A stretch of 64,000 bases of DNA, from contig NZ_QJUE01000006.1 in assembly GCF_003208055.1 (NCBI RefSeq), forward strand, positions 62,001 through 126,000, given 5' to 3'. The notes below the pieces were generated by a model, which saw only the letters and a program-made list of their open reading frames with translations, was not told the DNA's origin and ran no database searches. The translations under genes were made by a program, and so were the position numbers. Source of the stretch: Prochlorococcus marinus XMU1408. GTDB taxonomy: Bacteria > Cyanobacteriota > Cyanobacteriia > PCC-6307 > Cyanobiaceae. Positions 51,220-61,925 of this stretch are shown piece by piece (within the stretch, counting starts at the first letter, position 1; each line of letters opens with the position of its first letter).

Positions 51220-54054
51220 TTATACTTCTACTTTTTTTTGAGCTGGCTGAAACATAAACATCGAATAAATTACATTCCTTCTCATATTTATCATCATATC
51301 TAAGAACATATCATATCCTTCATTTTTATATTCTATCAATGGATCTTTTTGACCATATCCTCTTAAGCCAACTGATTCTCTCAATGAATCCATTGACTGT
51401 AAATGATCTCTCCAAAGAGTATCTAATTGTTGAAGTATAAAGAATCTTTCAGCTTGCCTCATTATTCCTGGATGAGTTTGCTCTACTTGAGCTTCTTTAA
51501 TATCATAGGCATTTCTTAACTGTTCTTTTAAAAAATCTTTTAATTCATTTTTATTTAATCCAAGTAATTCTTCAGATTTGAGATCACTTAATAAATAAAT
51601 AAATTCTTTCACTTTAGAGACTAAATTGACCAAGTCCCATTCCTCAGGTGGTAAATCTTCATTAACATATGCTTCAACTATTTCTTCCATAGTTCTCTGA
51701 CCGTATCCGATGACTTGAAGTTTCAACTCTTTACCATCTAATACTCTTCTTCTTTCTGAATAAACCGCTTTTCTTTGATTATTCATTACTTCATCATATT
51801 CAAATATTTGTTTTCTAATATCATAATAATAAGTCTCTACTTTTTTTTGGGCTCCCTCTAAAGAGCGAGTAAGCATTCCAGACTCAATAGGCATATCTTC
51901 TTCAACCCTAAAAGCATTCATTAAACCTGCCACTCTATCTCCTCCAAAAATACGTAGAAGGTTATCTTCCAACGACAAGAAAAAACGTGTGCTTCCTAAA
52001 TCACCTTGCCTCCCAGATCTACCTCTCAATTGATTATCAACTCTTCTAGATTCATGACGTTCAGTTCCAATTACATGTAACCCGCCTGCTTGACGAACAT
52101 TTGTTTCTTCTTGATTTAAAACTACTTCATATTCTTTTTTTATTAATTGTATTGCGTTTCTTAATTCCTCGATATTTTTATCCTGTGTTGGTGTTTTCTC
52201 GGCAGCAGTAGCAATATAATCATCTAGCTCAATTGAACTAAGAGCTCTGTCACCCCATTCTTTGACTAATTTTGAGGCTAATGAAACTAGCTTTTGTTCA
52301 GTTTCTTCACTCAGCAATACAGGAAAAATATTTTTCAGCGATACAGATTGGATTTTTTTTGACCTTTTAGATTGTTGTTTCTCACTTTCACTAAAACCGA
52401 CTGACTCAGAGTTTCGTTGAAGAGGAATTGGAGGCTTATGACCTTCCTCAGGTTTTATTAAACGAGAACTAAGAATTTCTTTGATTTTCAATCTTGACAT
52501 ATAGTCGCTATTGCCTCCAAGAATTATATCCGTCCCCCTTCCAGCCATATTAGTAGCAATAGTCACAGCTCCTGAACGACCGGCTTGAGCAACTATTTCA
52601 GCTTCTCTTTCAACATTTTCAGGTTTTGCATTTAATAGATTATGAGGTATTTGTTGCTCCGACAAAAGAGTGCTTAACAGCTCACTCTTTTCAACACTTG
52701 TCGTACCTACTAGAACCGGCCTTCCTTGATTATGAATATCAGCTGTTTCTTTTGCTACTGCTCTCCATTTACCCGATTCAGTTTTAAAAACTTGATCAAC
52801 CCAATCTTCTCTTGAAATTCTGCGGTTGGTTGGCACAACAGTAGTTTCCAATTTATATGTTTTTTCAAATTCAACTTCTTCAGTCTTTGCAGTTCCTGTC
52901 ATACCTGACAGTCTGGGATATAGGAGAAAGAAATTTTGGTAAGTAATTGAAGCCAAAGTTTGAGTCTCTGGCTGAATAGGAAGATTTTCTTTAGCTTCAA
53001 TGGCTTGATGCTGCCCATCACTCCATCGTCTTCCAGGCATGACTCTACCTGTAAATTCATCTACGATTACCGCTTCTTTATCACGAACGATGTAATTAAC
53101 ATCTTTAACAAAAAGTTCTTTGGCCTTAAGAGCATTAGTTACATAATGAGCCCAAGGATCTTTTGGATCAAATAAATCTTTAACCTTTAAAAGCTCCTCA
53201 GTTTTAGCAAATCCTTCGTCCGTAAGGATACAACTCCTTTGTTTCTCATCTACTTCATAATCCCCCTCTGGATCAATTCCATCTTTACTGGTATCAATCG
53301 CCCTTTTTAAATTCTCTACAACTGCAGCAGCTTTTTGGTATTTTTCTTGCGGACGCTCAACTTGTCCAGAGATAATTAAAGGTGTTCTAGCCTCGTCTAT
53401 CAAAATCGAATCAACTTCATCAATTACACAAAATTGAAAATCTCTTTGAACAATTTCAGATTTATCAGCTGCCATATTATCTCGCAAATAATCAAATCCC
53501 AACTCAGAGTTCGTTGCATATGTAATGTCACAGGAATAGTTCTTTTTTCTTTCTGGAGGGGCCATAGATTGTTGAACTAATCCAACGCTAAGTCCAAGAA
53601 AGCGATGGATTTGCCCCATCCATTCAGCATCTCTTCTTGCTAAGTAATCGTTGACCGTGACCACGTGAACTCCTCTTCCTGTCAAAGCATTCAAATAACT
53701 GGGCAAAGTAGCAACCAATGTTTTACCCTCCCCTGTTTTCATCTCAGCAATTTGCCCTTCATGAAGAACCATTCCTCCAATCAATTGAACATCAAAATGC
53801 CTCATACCTAAAACTCTTTTCGAAGCTTCTCGAACTACAGCAAAAGCTTCGGGAAGCAAATTATCAAGCAAAGCAAGCTGTTCATCAAAAGAAGAAGTCT
53901 TTTCAAGCTTTATTCGAAAATTAGATGTTCGAGTTCTTAAATCTTCATCACTAATATTCAATAAATCCTCTTCCAAAATATTGATGTCTGTGACTAGTGG
54001 AGAATATCGCTTAAGTTTTCTCCCATTTGGATCTCCTAATAACTTTGCAAACAT
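51220..54054 (-). CDS. secA: Protein translocase ATPase SecA
   Basis: A 944-aa motor of the Sec pathway. The DEAD-type nucleotide site is [21 protein letters not shown] (about 101-121), Walker B is [21 protein letters not shown] (about 205-225), and [15 protein letters not shown] (about 513-527) is motif VI. The second nucleotide domain has [25 protein letters not shown]. The C-terminal zinc finger of many SecA proteins is missing; the protein ends [10 protein letters not shown], as in cyanobacteria. An insert of about 60 residues rich in Ser and Lys lies near 540-600. Confidence 0.98.
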   Translation of the reverse strand: MFAKLLGDPNGRKLKRYSPLVTDINILEEDLLNISDEDLRTRTSNFRIKLEKTSSFDEQLALLDNLLPEAFAVVREASKRVLGMRHFDVQLIGGMVLHEGQIAEMKTGEGKTLVATLPSYLNALTGRGVHVVTVNDYLARRDAEWMGQIHRFLGLSVGLVQQSMAPPERKKNYSCDITYATNSELGFDYLRDNMAADKSEIVQRDFQFCVIDEVDSILIDEARTPLIISGQVERPQEKYQKAAAVVENLKRAIDTSKDGIDPEGDYEVDEKQRSCILTDEGFAKTEELLKVKDLFDPKDPWAHYVTNALKAKELFVKDVNYIVRDKEAVIVDEFTGRVMPGRRWSDGQHQAIEAKENLPIQPETQTLASITYQNFFLLYPRLSGMTGTAKTEEVEFEKTYKLETTVVPTNRRISREDWVDQVFKTESGKWRAVAKETADIHNQGRPVLVGTTSVEKSELLSTLLSEQQIPHNLLNAKPENVEREAEIVAQAGRSGAVTIATNMAGRGTDIILGGNSDYMSRLKIKEILSSRLIKPEEGHKPPIPLQRNSESVGFSESEKQQSKRSKKIQSVSLKNIFPVLLSEETEQKLVSLASKLVKEWGDRALSSIELDDYIATAAEKTPTQDKNIEELRNAIQLIKKEYEVVLNQEETNVRQAGGLHVIGTERHESRRVDNQLRGRSGRQGDLGSTRFFLSLEDNLLRIFGGDRVAGLMNAFRVEEDMPIESGMLTRSLEGAQKKVETYYYDIRKQIFEYDEVMNNQRKAVYSERRRVLDGKELKLQVIGYGQRTMEEIVEAYVNEDLPPEEWDLVNLVSKVKEFIYLLSDLKSEELLGLNKNELKDFLKEQLRNAYDIKEAQVEQTHPGIMRQAERFFILQQLDTLWRDHLQSMDSLRESVGLRGYGQKDPLIEYKNEGYDMFLDMMINMRRNVIYSMFMFQPAQKKVEV

Positions 54055-54292
54055 TTATGTTTATATCAGTTCAATTATTATATTATATTGTTTATGAGAG
54101 TTGCAATGCTTAAAGATTAAATATTTTAAATATACAAATTATTATTAATTAATTGTTTATAAACTTTAAATAAAAAAGAATATAGCACAAAGATTTAATC
54201 GCTATATAATAAAATTTTTCAGGATTTCTAATCTTTTTTATAGTTAAGAATGCTCAGTACAGTAGGATTCTAAAAAGCGTCAAGAAACAAGG

Positions 54293-55345
54293 GTGAGTCA
54301 AAACAAAACCGCTCTGATCACAGGCATAACAGGGCAAGATGGAAGCTACCTTGCAAAACTTCTACTTGAAAAAGGCTATGAAGTTCATGGAATGATAAGA
54401 CGATCTAGCCAAAAGAATACACAACTGATAGACAATCTCTCTCATTATGATCACAATCAAAAGCTTCAATTACACTATGGCGATTTAACACATAGCACTA
54501 ATATCCTTCGCATTATTCATGATGCCCAGCCTGATGAAATCTATAATTTAGGTGCCCAAAGTCATGTTCACGTCAGCTTCGATACCCCTGAATATACTGC
54601 CCAAACAGATGCACTTGGACCTTTACGGATACTTGAAGCTGTCAGAATACTTGGACTAACAAAAAAAACTAAGGTTTACCAGGCTAGTACATCTGAGCTG
54701 TACGGTCTAGTTAAAGAAACACCTCAAAACGAAAAAACACCGTTTCATCCAAGAAGTCCTTATGGAGTAGCAAAATTATATGCTTACTGGATAGTTGTTA
54801 ACTATAGAGAGGCATATGGAATGTTTGCTTGTAATGGCATACTTTTTAATCACGAATCACCAAGAAGAGGAGAGACTTTTGTTACGAGAAAAATCACTAA
54901 AAGTTTATCCAGAATAGAGTTGGGTCTTCAAGAATATTTAGATATTGGAAATCTTGAATCTTTACGTGATTGGGGGCATGCGAAAGACTATGTTGAAATG
55001 CAGTGGTTAATGCTCCAACAAAAAGAACCAAGAGATTATGTAATTGCGACTGGACAACAAATCTCTGTAAGAAAATTCATTGAACTTTCTGCACAAGAGC
55101 TCCAATGGGGAGATATCATTTGGGAAGGAAAAGGATCAGATGAAATTGGAAAAAGATCAGATAATAATAAAATCGTGATCAGAGTAAATAAAAAGTATTA
55201 TCGTCCTTCTGAAGTTCAAACATTAGTTGGAGATGCTAGTAAAGCTAGGCAAGAGCTTGGTTGGCTCCCTAAAATCTCTTTAAAAGAAATGATCTCAGAA
55301 ATGATAAAAAATGATTTAAATGAAGCAAAAAAAGAATTAAACTAA
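54293..55345 (+). CDS. gmd: GDP-mannose 4,6-dehydratase
   Basis: A 350-aa short-chain dehydrogenase making GDP-4-keto-6-deoxymannose, the precursor of GDP-fucose, GDP-rhamnose and related sugars. The NAD-binding motif [18 protein letters not shown] (about 9-26) and the active-site [10 protein letters not shown] (Tyr at about 157) are intact. [17 protein letters not shown] near 187 is specific to Gmd. The start is a GTG at 54293. It is separated from secA by 238 AT-rich bases, and followed by a 332-base gap. No GDP-fucose synthase is present in this window. Confidence 0.95.
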   Translation: MSQNKTALITGITGQDGSYLAKLLLEKGYEVHGMIRRSSQKNTQLIDNLSHYDHNQKLQLHYGDLTHSTNILRIIHDAQPDEIYNLGAQSHVHVSFDTPEYTAQTDALGPLRILEAVRILGLTKKTKVYQASTSELYGLVKETPQNEKTPFHPRSPYGVAKLYAYWIVVNYREAYGMFACNGILFNHESPRRGETFVTRKITKSLSRIELGLQEYLDIGNLESLRDWGHAKDYVEMQWLMLQQKEPRDYVIATGQQISVRKFIELSAQELQWGDIIWEGKGSDEIGKRSDNNKIVIRVNKKYYRPSEVQTLVGDASKARQELGWLPKISLKEMISEMIKNDLNEAKKELN

Positions 55346-55677
55346 AAAATTAGATTTTGTTTTTCATATGAATACCTAATAAACAAACATATATGTAGAT
55401 TTCATGAAAATTAGATATTCTAATATTAATTTATCAACTTAAGGTATTAATAAAATTCATAATAATAAAAAGTGAAGTCTCAATACAATTCTAAGAATCT
55501 CGAAGAATTATAAAACTATTTACAAATTCAACTAACGTTTCAAGAAGTTAGGTTTATATGAAATTAATTCCACTAATCAATCTTTAAGAAATTCAAATCG
55601 AAACATATTTCGTCGGGTAACCGAACTAGACATAGTCTTCATTCAAAGAGTATAAATAATTAGTTTTTAATAAAAAA
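55346..55677. other. 332-base AT-rich intergenic region upstream of the secretion operon
   Basis: This is the longest gene-free gap in the window. It contains only very short reading frames (the best is 9 codons) and no rho-independent hairpin for gmd. Near its right end lie a small imperfect stem (CTAAC...GTTAG, about 55533-55552) and a promoter-like pair. It probably holds the regulatory region of the secretion operon. Confidence 0.5.
55627..55656 (+). promoter_or_regulatory. Candidate sigma-70 promoter of the secretion operon
   Basis: TAGACA (55627-55632) and TATAAA (55651-55656), 18 bases apart, each differ from the consensus at one position. They lie just upstream of the DUF6447-like gene at 55678. 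The implied leader would be very short, with no clear ribosome binding site, so the true start of transcription may lie elsewhere. Confidence 0.35.
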
Positions 55678-55863
55678 ATGGCTAAAATTACTATTGATGG
55701 AAAAGATTATGATACTGATTCATTTTCTGATGATGCAAAGAAAAATTTTGCAAGTCTTCAATTTGTTCAGACCGAAATCAATAGACTTCAATCACTTTTG
55801 GCAGTAGCAAAAACAGCTCAAGTTGCATACTCCACAGCACTTAAAAATGCTGTTGAATCTTAA
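55678..55863 (+). CDS. Small DUF6447-like protein
   Basis: A 61-aa protein with the pattern KITIDGKDYDTDSFSDDAKK (beta hairpin) and then a long amphipathic helix pair (LQFVQTEINRLQSLLAVAKTAQVAYSTALKNAVES). It fits a family I recall as DUF6447, for which no function is known to me. There is no signal peptide, no cysteine and no double-glycine leader, so it is unlikely to be a bacteriocin-type cargo. It is the first gene of the secretion operon, 13 bases before the prolyl isomerase, so a role as an assembly or chaperone factor for the secretion system is an inference from position. Confidence 0.75.
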   Translation: MAKITIDGKDYDTDSFSDDAKKNFASLQFVQTEINRLQSLLAVAKTAQVAYSTALKNAVES

Positions 55864-55876
55864 AAGTTTTTAACTA

Positions 55877-56605
55877 ATGTTAGAGACTTTAGATTGTCTA
55901 TCCAATAAATCTATTTTATTACTTGAAAAAAATAGACTTTTATTCCCTTTGATAAAAACTGAGCTAATAAAAAGCGAGCTAGATAATTTAACTATAGAGA
56001 AAGAGATAGAAAAAAAAAATATTGAGAAAATTAAAGAAAAATATGGATTAACTGATGATGAAAAGTTTGAAGAATGGCTAAAGTCTCAAAATTTGCAAAA
56101 AATTGAATTTGAGCATGCAGCTCTTCAAAATTTAAAGCTCCAAGAATTTTACCAACAGAATTTTTCAAACAAGTTAGATGCCAGATTTCTTAAAAGGAAA
56201 TCTCAATTAGATATCATCATTTACAGTATTATTAGAGTTAAAGATCCTTATAAAGCTCAAGAACTATATCAAAGGATTATCGAAAAAGAAGCTTGCTTCG
56301 AAGACCTTGCGGCCAAGTATTCAGAGGGGATAGAAAAGAGAACTAGAGGTATTGTTGGCCCAATTGAGGCAGCAAAAACACATCCTGGTGTTCTACAGAT
56401 TTTAAGAACAAGTGAGCCAGGCTTCATTAATCAACCACTGCAAGTACAAGGTTTCTATGTAGTGACCAGACTAGAATCTTATGATGCAGCTGAATTAGAT
56501 GAATTTATGCGAAAAAAAATGGGAGAAGAACTATTTAACGACTATATAGAAACTAAGTCTGAAGAGCTCAGACAAAATATCCTCAATAAAAACCCTGAAA
56601 AATAA
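55877..56605 (+). CDS. Parvulin-type peptidyl-prolyl cis-trans isomerase (SurA/PpiC-like)
   Basis: A 242-aa protein. Residues about 1-110 are helical, with the LKLQEFYQQNFSNKLDARFLKRKSQLD arrangement seen in SurA-like chaperone domains. About 113-205 form the rotamase domain (IIYSIIRVKDPYKAQELYQRIIEKEACFEDLAAKYSEGIEKRTRGIVGPIE). There is no signal peptide, so it should act in the cytoplasm. It sits 14 bases before the ABC transporter, consistent with a chaperone keeping a type I secretion substrate unfolded or competent. Parvulin genes occur next to type I secretion operons elsewhere, as I recall; the specific role here is inferred. Confidence 0.85.
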   Translation: MLETLDCLSNKSILLLEKNRLLFPLIKTELIKSELDNLTIEKEIEKKNIEKIKEKYGLTDDEKFEEWLKSQNLQKIEFEHAALQNLKLQEFYQQNFSNKLDARFLKRKSQLDIIIYSIIRVKDPYKAQELYQRIIEKEACFEDLAAKYSEGIEKRTRGIVGPIEAAKTHPGVLQILRTSEPGFINQPLQVQGFYVVTRLESYDAAELDEFMRKKMGEELFNDYIETKSEELRQNILNKNPEK

Positions 56606-56619
56606 TATAACTAATACAC

Positions 56620-59562
56620 ATGAATATTAATTTTAGAGAAATAGAAGCTTTTAAAAATATCGATGCAGCTAACATTGAAAAGTTAAAAGCAGATGCTCAA
56701 TTAATAAAATTCTCTCTTGGGCAGCCACTCTGCAAAAAAGAAATAATACCAAATAAAGTTTTTATTATTCTTCAAGGACAAGCAAGATTTCTTCATGATA
56801 ATGGTATGAGTTCTGAGACCATTGTCAAACTTAAACCAATTACTTTTGTTGGTCTTTCATCAATTTTAAGAGCTCATGGTTGCGAAGAAATCATGGCAGT
56901 TAATGAATTAATTGCCATAGGTTTATCTGATACAATTATTTTAGATTTATATGAAAATGATTTAAATTTTAGAGACTGGTGTCAAAGCAAAATTCAATTT
57001 CCTGAGATATATTCAATTGCGAATCATTTAAACGAAAATCTCCCGAAAAAAATATTTAATTTAAAAGAATTAATCAATATCTTAATAAAAAATATTAGAT
57101 TAAAATCAATTGTAGACGAAGAAATATTAGAACCAAAAGAAGATTACGTTAGCATTGCTGGAAGCGATAATATAGATGGATACAGACTTTATGATTTAAT
57201 TAATGTTAGAAAAAAAATTAGTATTAGGGGCAAACTGGATGGGAGAGTTTTTGAAATTCCTAAAGAGATTTATGAAAAAATATCTCAATTATCTAGTTCA
57301 ATAGATTCAAACAATGATACATTAAATAATGGGGATTTCTCAGTTTCAGATTCCGAATATACTAACCCTGATATTTATGAAACTGTTGAAGATATGGGTC
57401 AATATAAGAATAATAAGAATTTCAAAATTATACGTGCTAAAGGTGAATTAAGAGAAACAATTGCATGCTTACAAATGTTGGCGTCAGAATTAAATCTACC
57501 CTATAGAGTAGATGCAATTGATAAGATACTTCGCGACAATTTAACAAGTGGGAAGAAGCCAACTATACAACTTTTAGGAAGTATTACCTCTATGATGGGT
57601 CTCCGGAGTTTTGCAACAAAATTACCTGCAAAATTTGCAAATAGGCTTCCATCTCCATCATTAATTGTCTGGAAGGAAGCCTTTGCTGTTGTTAAAGAAA
57701 GCCGATCAGATTTTCTAGAAATAATTTCACCTAGTGAGGGTTCTATTAAAATTCAGCCTGAACACTTTAATGAATCTTTTCCTGAAGGATTTATTGAATT
57801 ATTGTCTGTAGAAAAGCACGAGCAAACACCTGAAGTAAAGTTTGGAATTCAATGGCTACTACCATCAATTAATAAATATAAAGGTGTTCTATCTCAAGTT
57901 TTGCTTGCCTCATTTGTTGTACAACTTTTTGGTTTAGCTAATCCATTAATGATTCAAATAATTATAGACAAAGTAATTAATCAAAGAAGCATGGATACTT
58001 TACAAATTCTAGGATTAGCATTAGTAGTTATAACTATACTTGGAGGAATCATAGGAAGTTTAAGAACATTTTTATTTACTGAAACTACCAATAGAATAGA
58101 TACAAGGCTTGGAGCAGAGGTTATAGATCATTTACTTCGTTTACCTCTAAATTATTTTGATCGAAGACCTGTAGGAGAATTAGGAAGTAGGGTTGCAGAA
58201 TTAGAAAAAATTAGAAATTTTTTAACTGGTCAAGCTTTAACAACAATTTTAGATGCAGCCTTTTCGCTCATATACATAATTGTAATGCTATTTTATAGCT
58301 GGTTACTTACACTACTTGCTTTAGGTGTAGTTCCTATTCAAATACTAATAACTTTAGTAGGGACTCCATTAATTCGAAGGCAAATAAGAGAGATTGCCCA
58401 AGAAAATGCAAAAACACAAAGTCATCTTGTTGAAATCTTAACAGGGATACAAACTGTTAAAGCTCAAAATGTAGAGAGAGTTAGTAGATGGAAATGGCAA
58501 GAGCTTTATAACACATATATTGCTAAATCTTTTCAGAAAACTATTACTGGAACAGCCCTTGGAGAGACTAGTCAAGTGCTTCAACAAATTTCGCAGCTTG
58601 TAGTGCTTTGGGCTGGAGCTTCTCTTGTTCTCAAAGGTGAGTTAACACTTGGGCAACTAATTGCATTTAGGATTATTTCTTCTTACGTGACTCAACCACT
58701 ACTAAGACTTAGTACCATATGGCAAAATATACAAGAACTAAGAGTATCCTTTGAAAGATTAGGAGATATTATTGATACTCCTGAAGAGACCTCAGATAAA
58801 GATAAAGAAAAAATTCCTTTACCAAGTATTACTGGTAATGTTGAATTTAAAAATATCTTTTTTACTTTTAACGATGATAAAGATGTAATTCTAAAAAATA
58901 TAAATTTAAAAATAAAATCTGGCCAGTTTGTCGGAGTTGTTGGGCAAAGTGGTAGTGGAAAAAGTACATTAATGAAATTACTACCGAGGCTTTATAAGCC
59001 TCAAGGTGGCAAAGTGCTGATTGATAATTACGATGTCAATAAAGTTGAACTTTATTCATTAAGAAGGCAGATAGGAATTGTCCCTCAAGAACCACTTCTA
59101 TTTGCTGGAAGTATCAATAGTAATATTGCTCTTACTGATCCAGAGGCACCAAGCGAGGAAATTGTTAAAGCCGCAAGAATTGCCAATGCTCATGATTTTA
59201 TTATGGATTTAAATGATGGCTATAGCACAAACATAGGAGAAAGAGGATCTGGACTATCGGGAGGACAGAAACAAAGAATAGCAATAGCAAGGACTCTCTT
59301 GAGCAATCCAAAGTTGTTAATAATGGATGAAGCTACAAGTGCACTTGATTATGAAACGGAAAGAAAAGTTTGCGAAGGACTTAGATCATCAAGTAAGGGT
59401 AGAACTGTATTTTTTATAACTCATAGATTAAGTACAGTAAAAAATTCAGATTTAATTTTAATGCTACATGAAGGCACTATTGTAGAAACTGGTACTCATG
59501 AAGAACTGATGAATCTCAAAGGAAGATATTTTGCTCTCTATTGCCAACAAGAGTCAAATTAA
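56620..59562 (+). CDS. Type I secretion ABC transporter with CNB-like and degenerate C39-like domains
   Basis: A 980-aa HlyB-type exporter. Residues about 12-125 resemble a cyclic-nucleotide-binding fold (FIILQGQARFLHDN). A linker follows, then a C39-peptidase-like domain at about 280-410 (AKGELRETIACLQMLASELNLPYR), in which the catalytic Cys and His positions are not conserved. It should therefore dock substrate without cleaving it. Six membrane helices lie at about 430-700. The ATPase has Walker A VGQSGSGKST (about 775), signature LSGGQKQR (about 878) and Walker B LLIMDEATSALD (about 900). The HlyD gene starts 5 bases after its stop. The most likely cargo is a large RTX- or adhesin-like protein. 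Confidence 0.93.
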   Translation: MNINFREIEAFKNIDAANIEKLKADAQLIKFSLGQPLCKKEIIPNKVFIILQGQARFLHDNGMSSETIVKLKPITFVGLSSILRAHGCEEIMAVNELIAIGLSDTIILDLYENDLNFRDWCQSKIQFPEIYSIANHLNENLPKKIFNLKELINILIKNIRLKSIVDEEILEPKEDYVSIAGSDNIDGYRLYDLINVRKKISIRGKLDGRVFEIPKEIYEKISQLSSSIDSNNDTLNNGDFSVSDSEYTNPDIYETVEDMGQYKNNKNFKIIRAKGELRETIACLQMLASELNLPYRVDAIDKILRDNLTSGKKPTIQLLGSITSMMGLRSFATKLPAKFANRLPSPSLIVWKEAFAVVKESRSDFLEIISPSEGSIKIQPEHFNESFPEGFIELLSVEKHEQTPEVKFGIQWLLPSINKYKGVLSQVLLASFVVQLFGLANPLMIQIIIDKVINQRSMDTLQILGLALVVITILGGIIGSLRTFLFTETTNRIDTRLGAEVIDHLLRLPLNYFDRRPVGELGSRVAELEKIRNFLTGQALTTILDAAFSLIYIIVMLFYSWLLTLLALGVVPIQILITLVGTPLIRRQIREIAQENAKTQSHLVEILTGIQTVKAQNVERVSRWKWQELYNTYIAKSFQKTITGTALGETSQVLQQISQLVVLWAGASLVLKGELTLGQLIAFRIISSYVTQPLLRLSTIWQNIQELRVSFERLGDIIDTPEETSDKDKEKIPLPSITGNVEFKNIFFTFNDDKDVILKNINLKIKSGQFVGVVGQSGSGKSTLMKLLPRLYKPQGGKVLIDNYDVNKVELYSLRRQIGIVPQEPLLFAGSINSNIALTDPEAPSEEIVKAARIANAHDFIMDLNDGYSTNIGERGSGLSGGQKQRIAIARTLLSNPKLLIMDEATSALDYETERKVCEGLRSSSKGRTVFFITHRLSTVKNSDLILMLHEGTIVETGTHEELMNLKGRYFALYCQQESN

Positions 59563-59566
59563 AATT

Positions 59567-60685
59567 ATGGATAATAAATTATTAAAAAAAATCTCAAAAA
59601 TCAACAAAAATTTTATTGTTAAAATAAATCCTAATCAGTTCATTACAAGTTTTAAGGGAAAGGTTAATTCAAAACACTTAATACAAAAATTCAATGGGAA
59701 ATTTAACTCTAATTTATTCGATCCAATACTCTTATTTCAGTTACTCCAGGATAAAGTAAATAATTTTGGACGCATTTCAAATAATAACCATGTAATTCTA
59801 TCTCAATCAAAATTCTGGGCCAGGACAATTACTTGGTTCATCATGGGAAGTGCAGGTTTTGCGGTAACTTGGCTTGCTGTTGCAGAGACTGATGAAGTGG
59901 TCATCGCTGCAGGAAAACTTCAACCTAAAGGTGGTGTAATTGACGTCCAAATGCCTATTGAAGGTGTAACGAGTAAAGTTTTAGTTAATGAAGGAGATTC
60001 TGTAAAAAAAGATCAAATATTAATTCTTTTAGATACTCAAATTACCGAATCCAGAAATAATTCTCTTCAAAAAAATCTTGAACTAAATAATATCATTGCA
60101 AAAAAATTAAGTTTGCTTGTTAAAGAAGGAGCAGTTTCAGAACTTCAATACTTACAACAACAAGAAAAGATAGAAGATATTAAACAACGTATTGCAACTA
60201 ATAGAGTGCAAATGAGTTATCAAGAAATCATTTCTCCAATTGATGGAATAGTATTTGATTTAAAGCCTAAGGGTCCAGGATACGTTGCAAGCACCAGCGA
60301 ACCTGTTTTAAAAATTGTGCCTAAAGATAATCTCCTAGCTAAAATTGATATTGATCCAAGAAAAATTGGCTTTGTAAAAGTAGGAAAAAATGCTGATATT
60401 AGTATTGACTCTTTTCCTGCATCGGATTTTGGCGTTATAGAGGGAACAGTGACGAGTATAGGATCAGATGCATTGCCTCCTAACCCAACAGAAAGAAAAG
60501 GATTTCGCTTTCCAGCAAAGATAACATTAAAGAATCAAGTTTTAAAACTTAAATCAGGAAAAACTCTTCCTCTTCAAGCAGGAATGAGTTTAACTGCAAA
60601 TATCAAACTAAGAAAAGTCACTTATTTGCAATTACTACTAAAGAAATTTAGTGATAAAGCAGATTCATTAAAATCTCTTAATTAG
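59567..60685 (+). CDS. HlyD-family membrane fusion protein
   Basis: A periplasmic adaptor of about 372 aa linking the ABC transporter to an outer-membrane TolC-type channel. A single membrane anchor is at about residues 83-105 (ITWFIMGSAGFAVTWLAVAE). Next comes a biotinyl-lipoyl half-motif (MPIEGVTSKVLVNEGDSVKKDQIL), a short helical hairpin of only about 60 residues, and a second half with IISPIDGIVFDLKP. The C-terminal barrel has FPAKITL and LQAGMSLTANIKLR. The hairpin is much shorter than in E. coli HlyD. The frame opens earlier at 59531, but the ATG at 59567 avoids overlap with the transporter gene. No TolC gene is in the window. Confidence 0.9.
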   Translation: MDNKLLKKISKINKNFIVKINPNQFITSFKGKVNSKHLIQKFNGKFNSNLFDPILLFQLLQDKVNNFGRISNNNHVILSQSKFWARTITWFIMGSAGFAVTWLAVAETDEVVIAAGKLQPKGGVIDVQMPIEGVTSKVLVNEGDSVKKDQILILLDTQITESRNNSLQKNLELNNIIAKKLSLLVKEGAVSELQYLQQQEKIEDIKQRIATNRVQMSYQEIISPIDGIVFDLKPKGPGYVASTSEPVLKIVPKDNLLAKIDIDPRKIGFVKVGKNADISIDSFPASDFGVIEGTVTSIGSDALPPNPTERKGFRFPAKITLKNQVLKLKSGKTLPLQAGMSLTANIKLRKVTYLQLLLKKFSDKADSLKSLN

Positions 60686-60692
60686 TCAATTT

Positions 60693-61925
60693 TTAGTTTA
60701 ATAATCTCTCAACCCATTCTATTTGTTTAGGCAAACAAATATTCTTTAAATCATAATTCTCTTTAGCATAATCTCTTGCATTATTACCTAGTCGTTCTCT
60801 ATCTTCAGGACTATCAAGAAGATGACAAACTTGATTAACCAAATTCTCAATATCAAAAAAATTAACTAATTTCCCAGTTTGATTATTTGCAATAACTTCA
60901 TGTAAAGGTTTCGTATCACTTGCCACAATTGCACAACCACAACTCATCGCCTCAATCAAACTCCATGAAAGAACAAATGGATAGGTCAGATAAATATGGA
61001 CAGTGGATAATTGAAGAAGAGGTAAAAATTTTTTATATTCGATATTTCCAAGGAAATGCACTCTTCCCCAATCGACGCTATCAATATGAGGCCGAACCTC
61101 TGCTGCAAAAATGTTTTTCCAGGTTTCTCCATTTTCAGGCCTTGTACCATAACTAACATCATCTCCACCAACTATAAGAATTCTTGCTTTGGGCCTCCGT
61201 TTAAGCAACTCCGGCAATGATCTCATGAAAATGTGATATCCCCTATATGGTTCCAAATTTCGATTCACAAAGGTAATCACCTCATCATTTTTAGTCAGTA
61301 CATGGTTTTGATTAATAGTCATTTGCACATTTTTATTAGGTATAACTTTTTGAGTATCAATACCATCGTGAATAACACTTATCTTTGATCTAAAGGATTC
61401 TGGGAAAGTACTAGCTTGCCAATGAGTTGGAGAAATTCCAGCATCCGCATCCTCAAATTGCAAAAGATGTTGCAAGTTCTTTAAACGCAATCTACAGACA
61501 TTCCCAACATCAAGAACTGGAAATTCTGGATCAAAATCAGTATCTGCTCCATTATTTAAATAAAAAAATTCACAATAGATACCAAGCTTCGCTTTAGGCC
61601 ATACTTCCTTCAAAAATAAACTTTCCCCCCACCCATGATGAGCAATGATTAAATCGGGATAAAATCCCTCTTTTCGCATAACTATTGCTTTCCTAAAACA
61701 AGCCTCACCTCTAATAATTTTGGTTTCAAAGTCAGTAACCCAAGGATGAATATTAGGCGTAGAAAAACGTTCGGCTTTATATTGAATAATTTCGATACCT
61801 TGCCACTTGTTTCCAAGACTAGGATTCATTGACATGGCAAATAAAGTATGACCTTTACTTAGTAAAAAGGGAGCTAAATGTCTAAACTGCCCAGGGAACC
61901 ATTGATGAATAAAAAGAATTTTCAT
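60693..61925 (-). CDS. Glycosyltransferase family 4-like protein
   Basis: A 410-aa GT-B glycosyltransferase. The N-terminal half begins KILFIHQWFPGQFRHLAPFL. The C-terminal half has FVNRNLEPYRGYHIFMRSLPELL (about 215-237) and the nucleotide-sugar motif SLIEAMSCGCAIVASDTKPLHEVI (about 323-346), with the E-x7-E-like pair. It is probably cytoplasmic, with no signal or membrane segment. The start overlaps the stop of the other glycosyltransferase gene by 4 bases, so they are co-translated. It converges with hlyD with 7 bases between stops. Donor and acceptor are unknown. Confidence 0.9.
   Translation of the reverse strand: MKILFIHQWFPGQFRHLAPFLLSKGHTLFAMSMNPSLGNKWQGIEIIQYKAERFSTPNIHPWVTDFETKIIRGEACFRKAIVMRKEGFYPDLIIAHHGWGESLFLKEVWPKAKLGIYCEFFYLNNGADTDFDPEFPVLDVGNVCRLRLKNLQHLLQFEDADAGISPTHWQASTFPESFRSKISVIHDGIDTQKVIPNKNVQMTINQNHVLTKNDEVITFVNRNLEPYRGYHIFMRSLPELLKRRPKARILIVGGDDVSYGTRPENGETWKNIFAAEVRPHIDSVDWGRVHFLGNIEYKKFLPLLQLSTVHIYLTYPFVLSWSLIEAMSCGCAIVASDTKPLHEVIANNQTGKLVNFFDIENLVNQVCHLLDSPEDRERLGNNARDYAKENYDLKNICLPKQIEWVERLLN

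Noticed and set aside
55560-55587. Nine-codon reading frame (MKLIPLINL) in the gap before the secretion operon
   Set aside because: Too short and without a ribosome binding site; chance is the simplest explanation.
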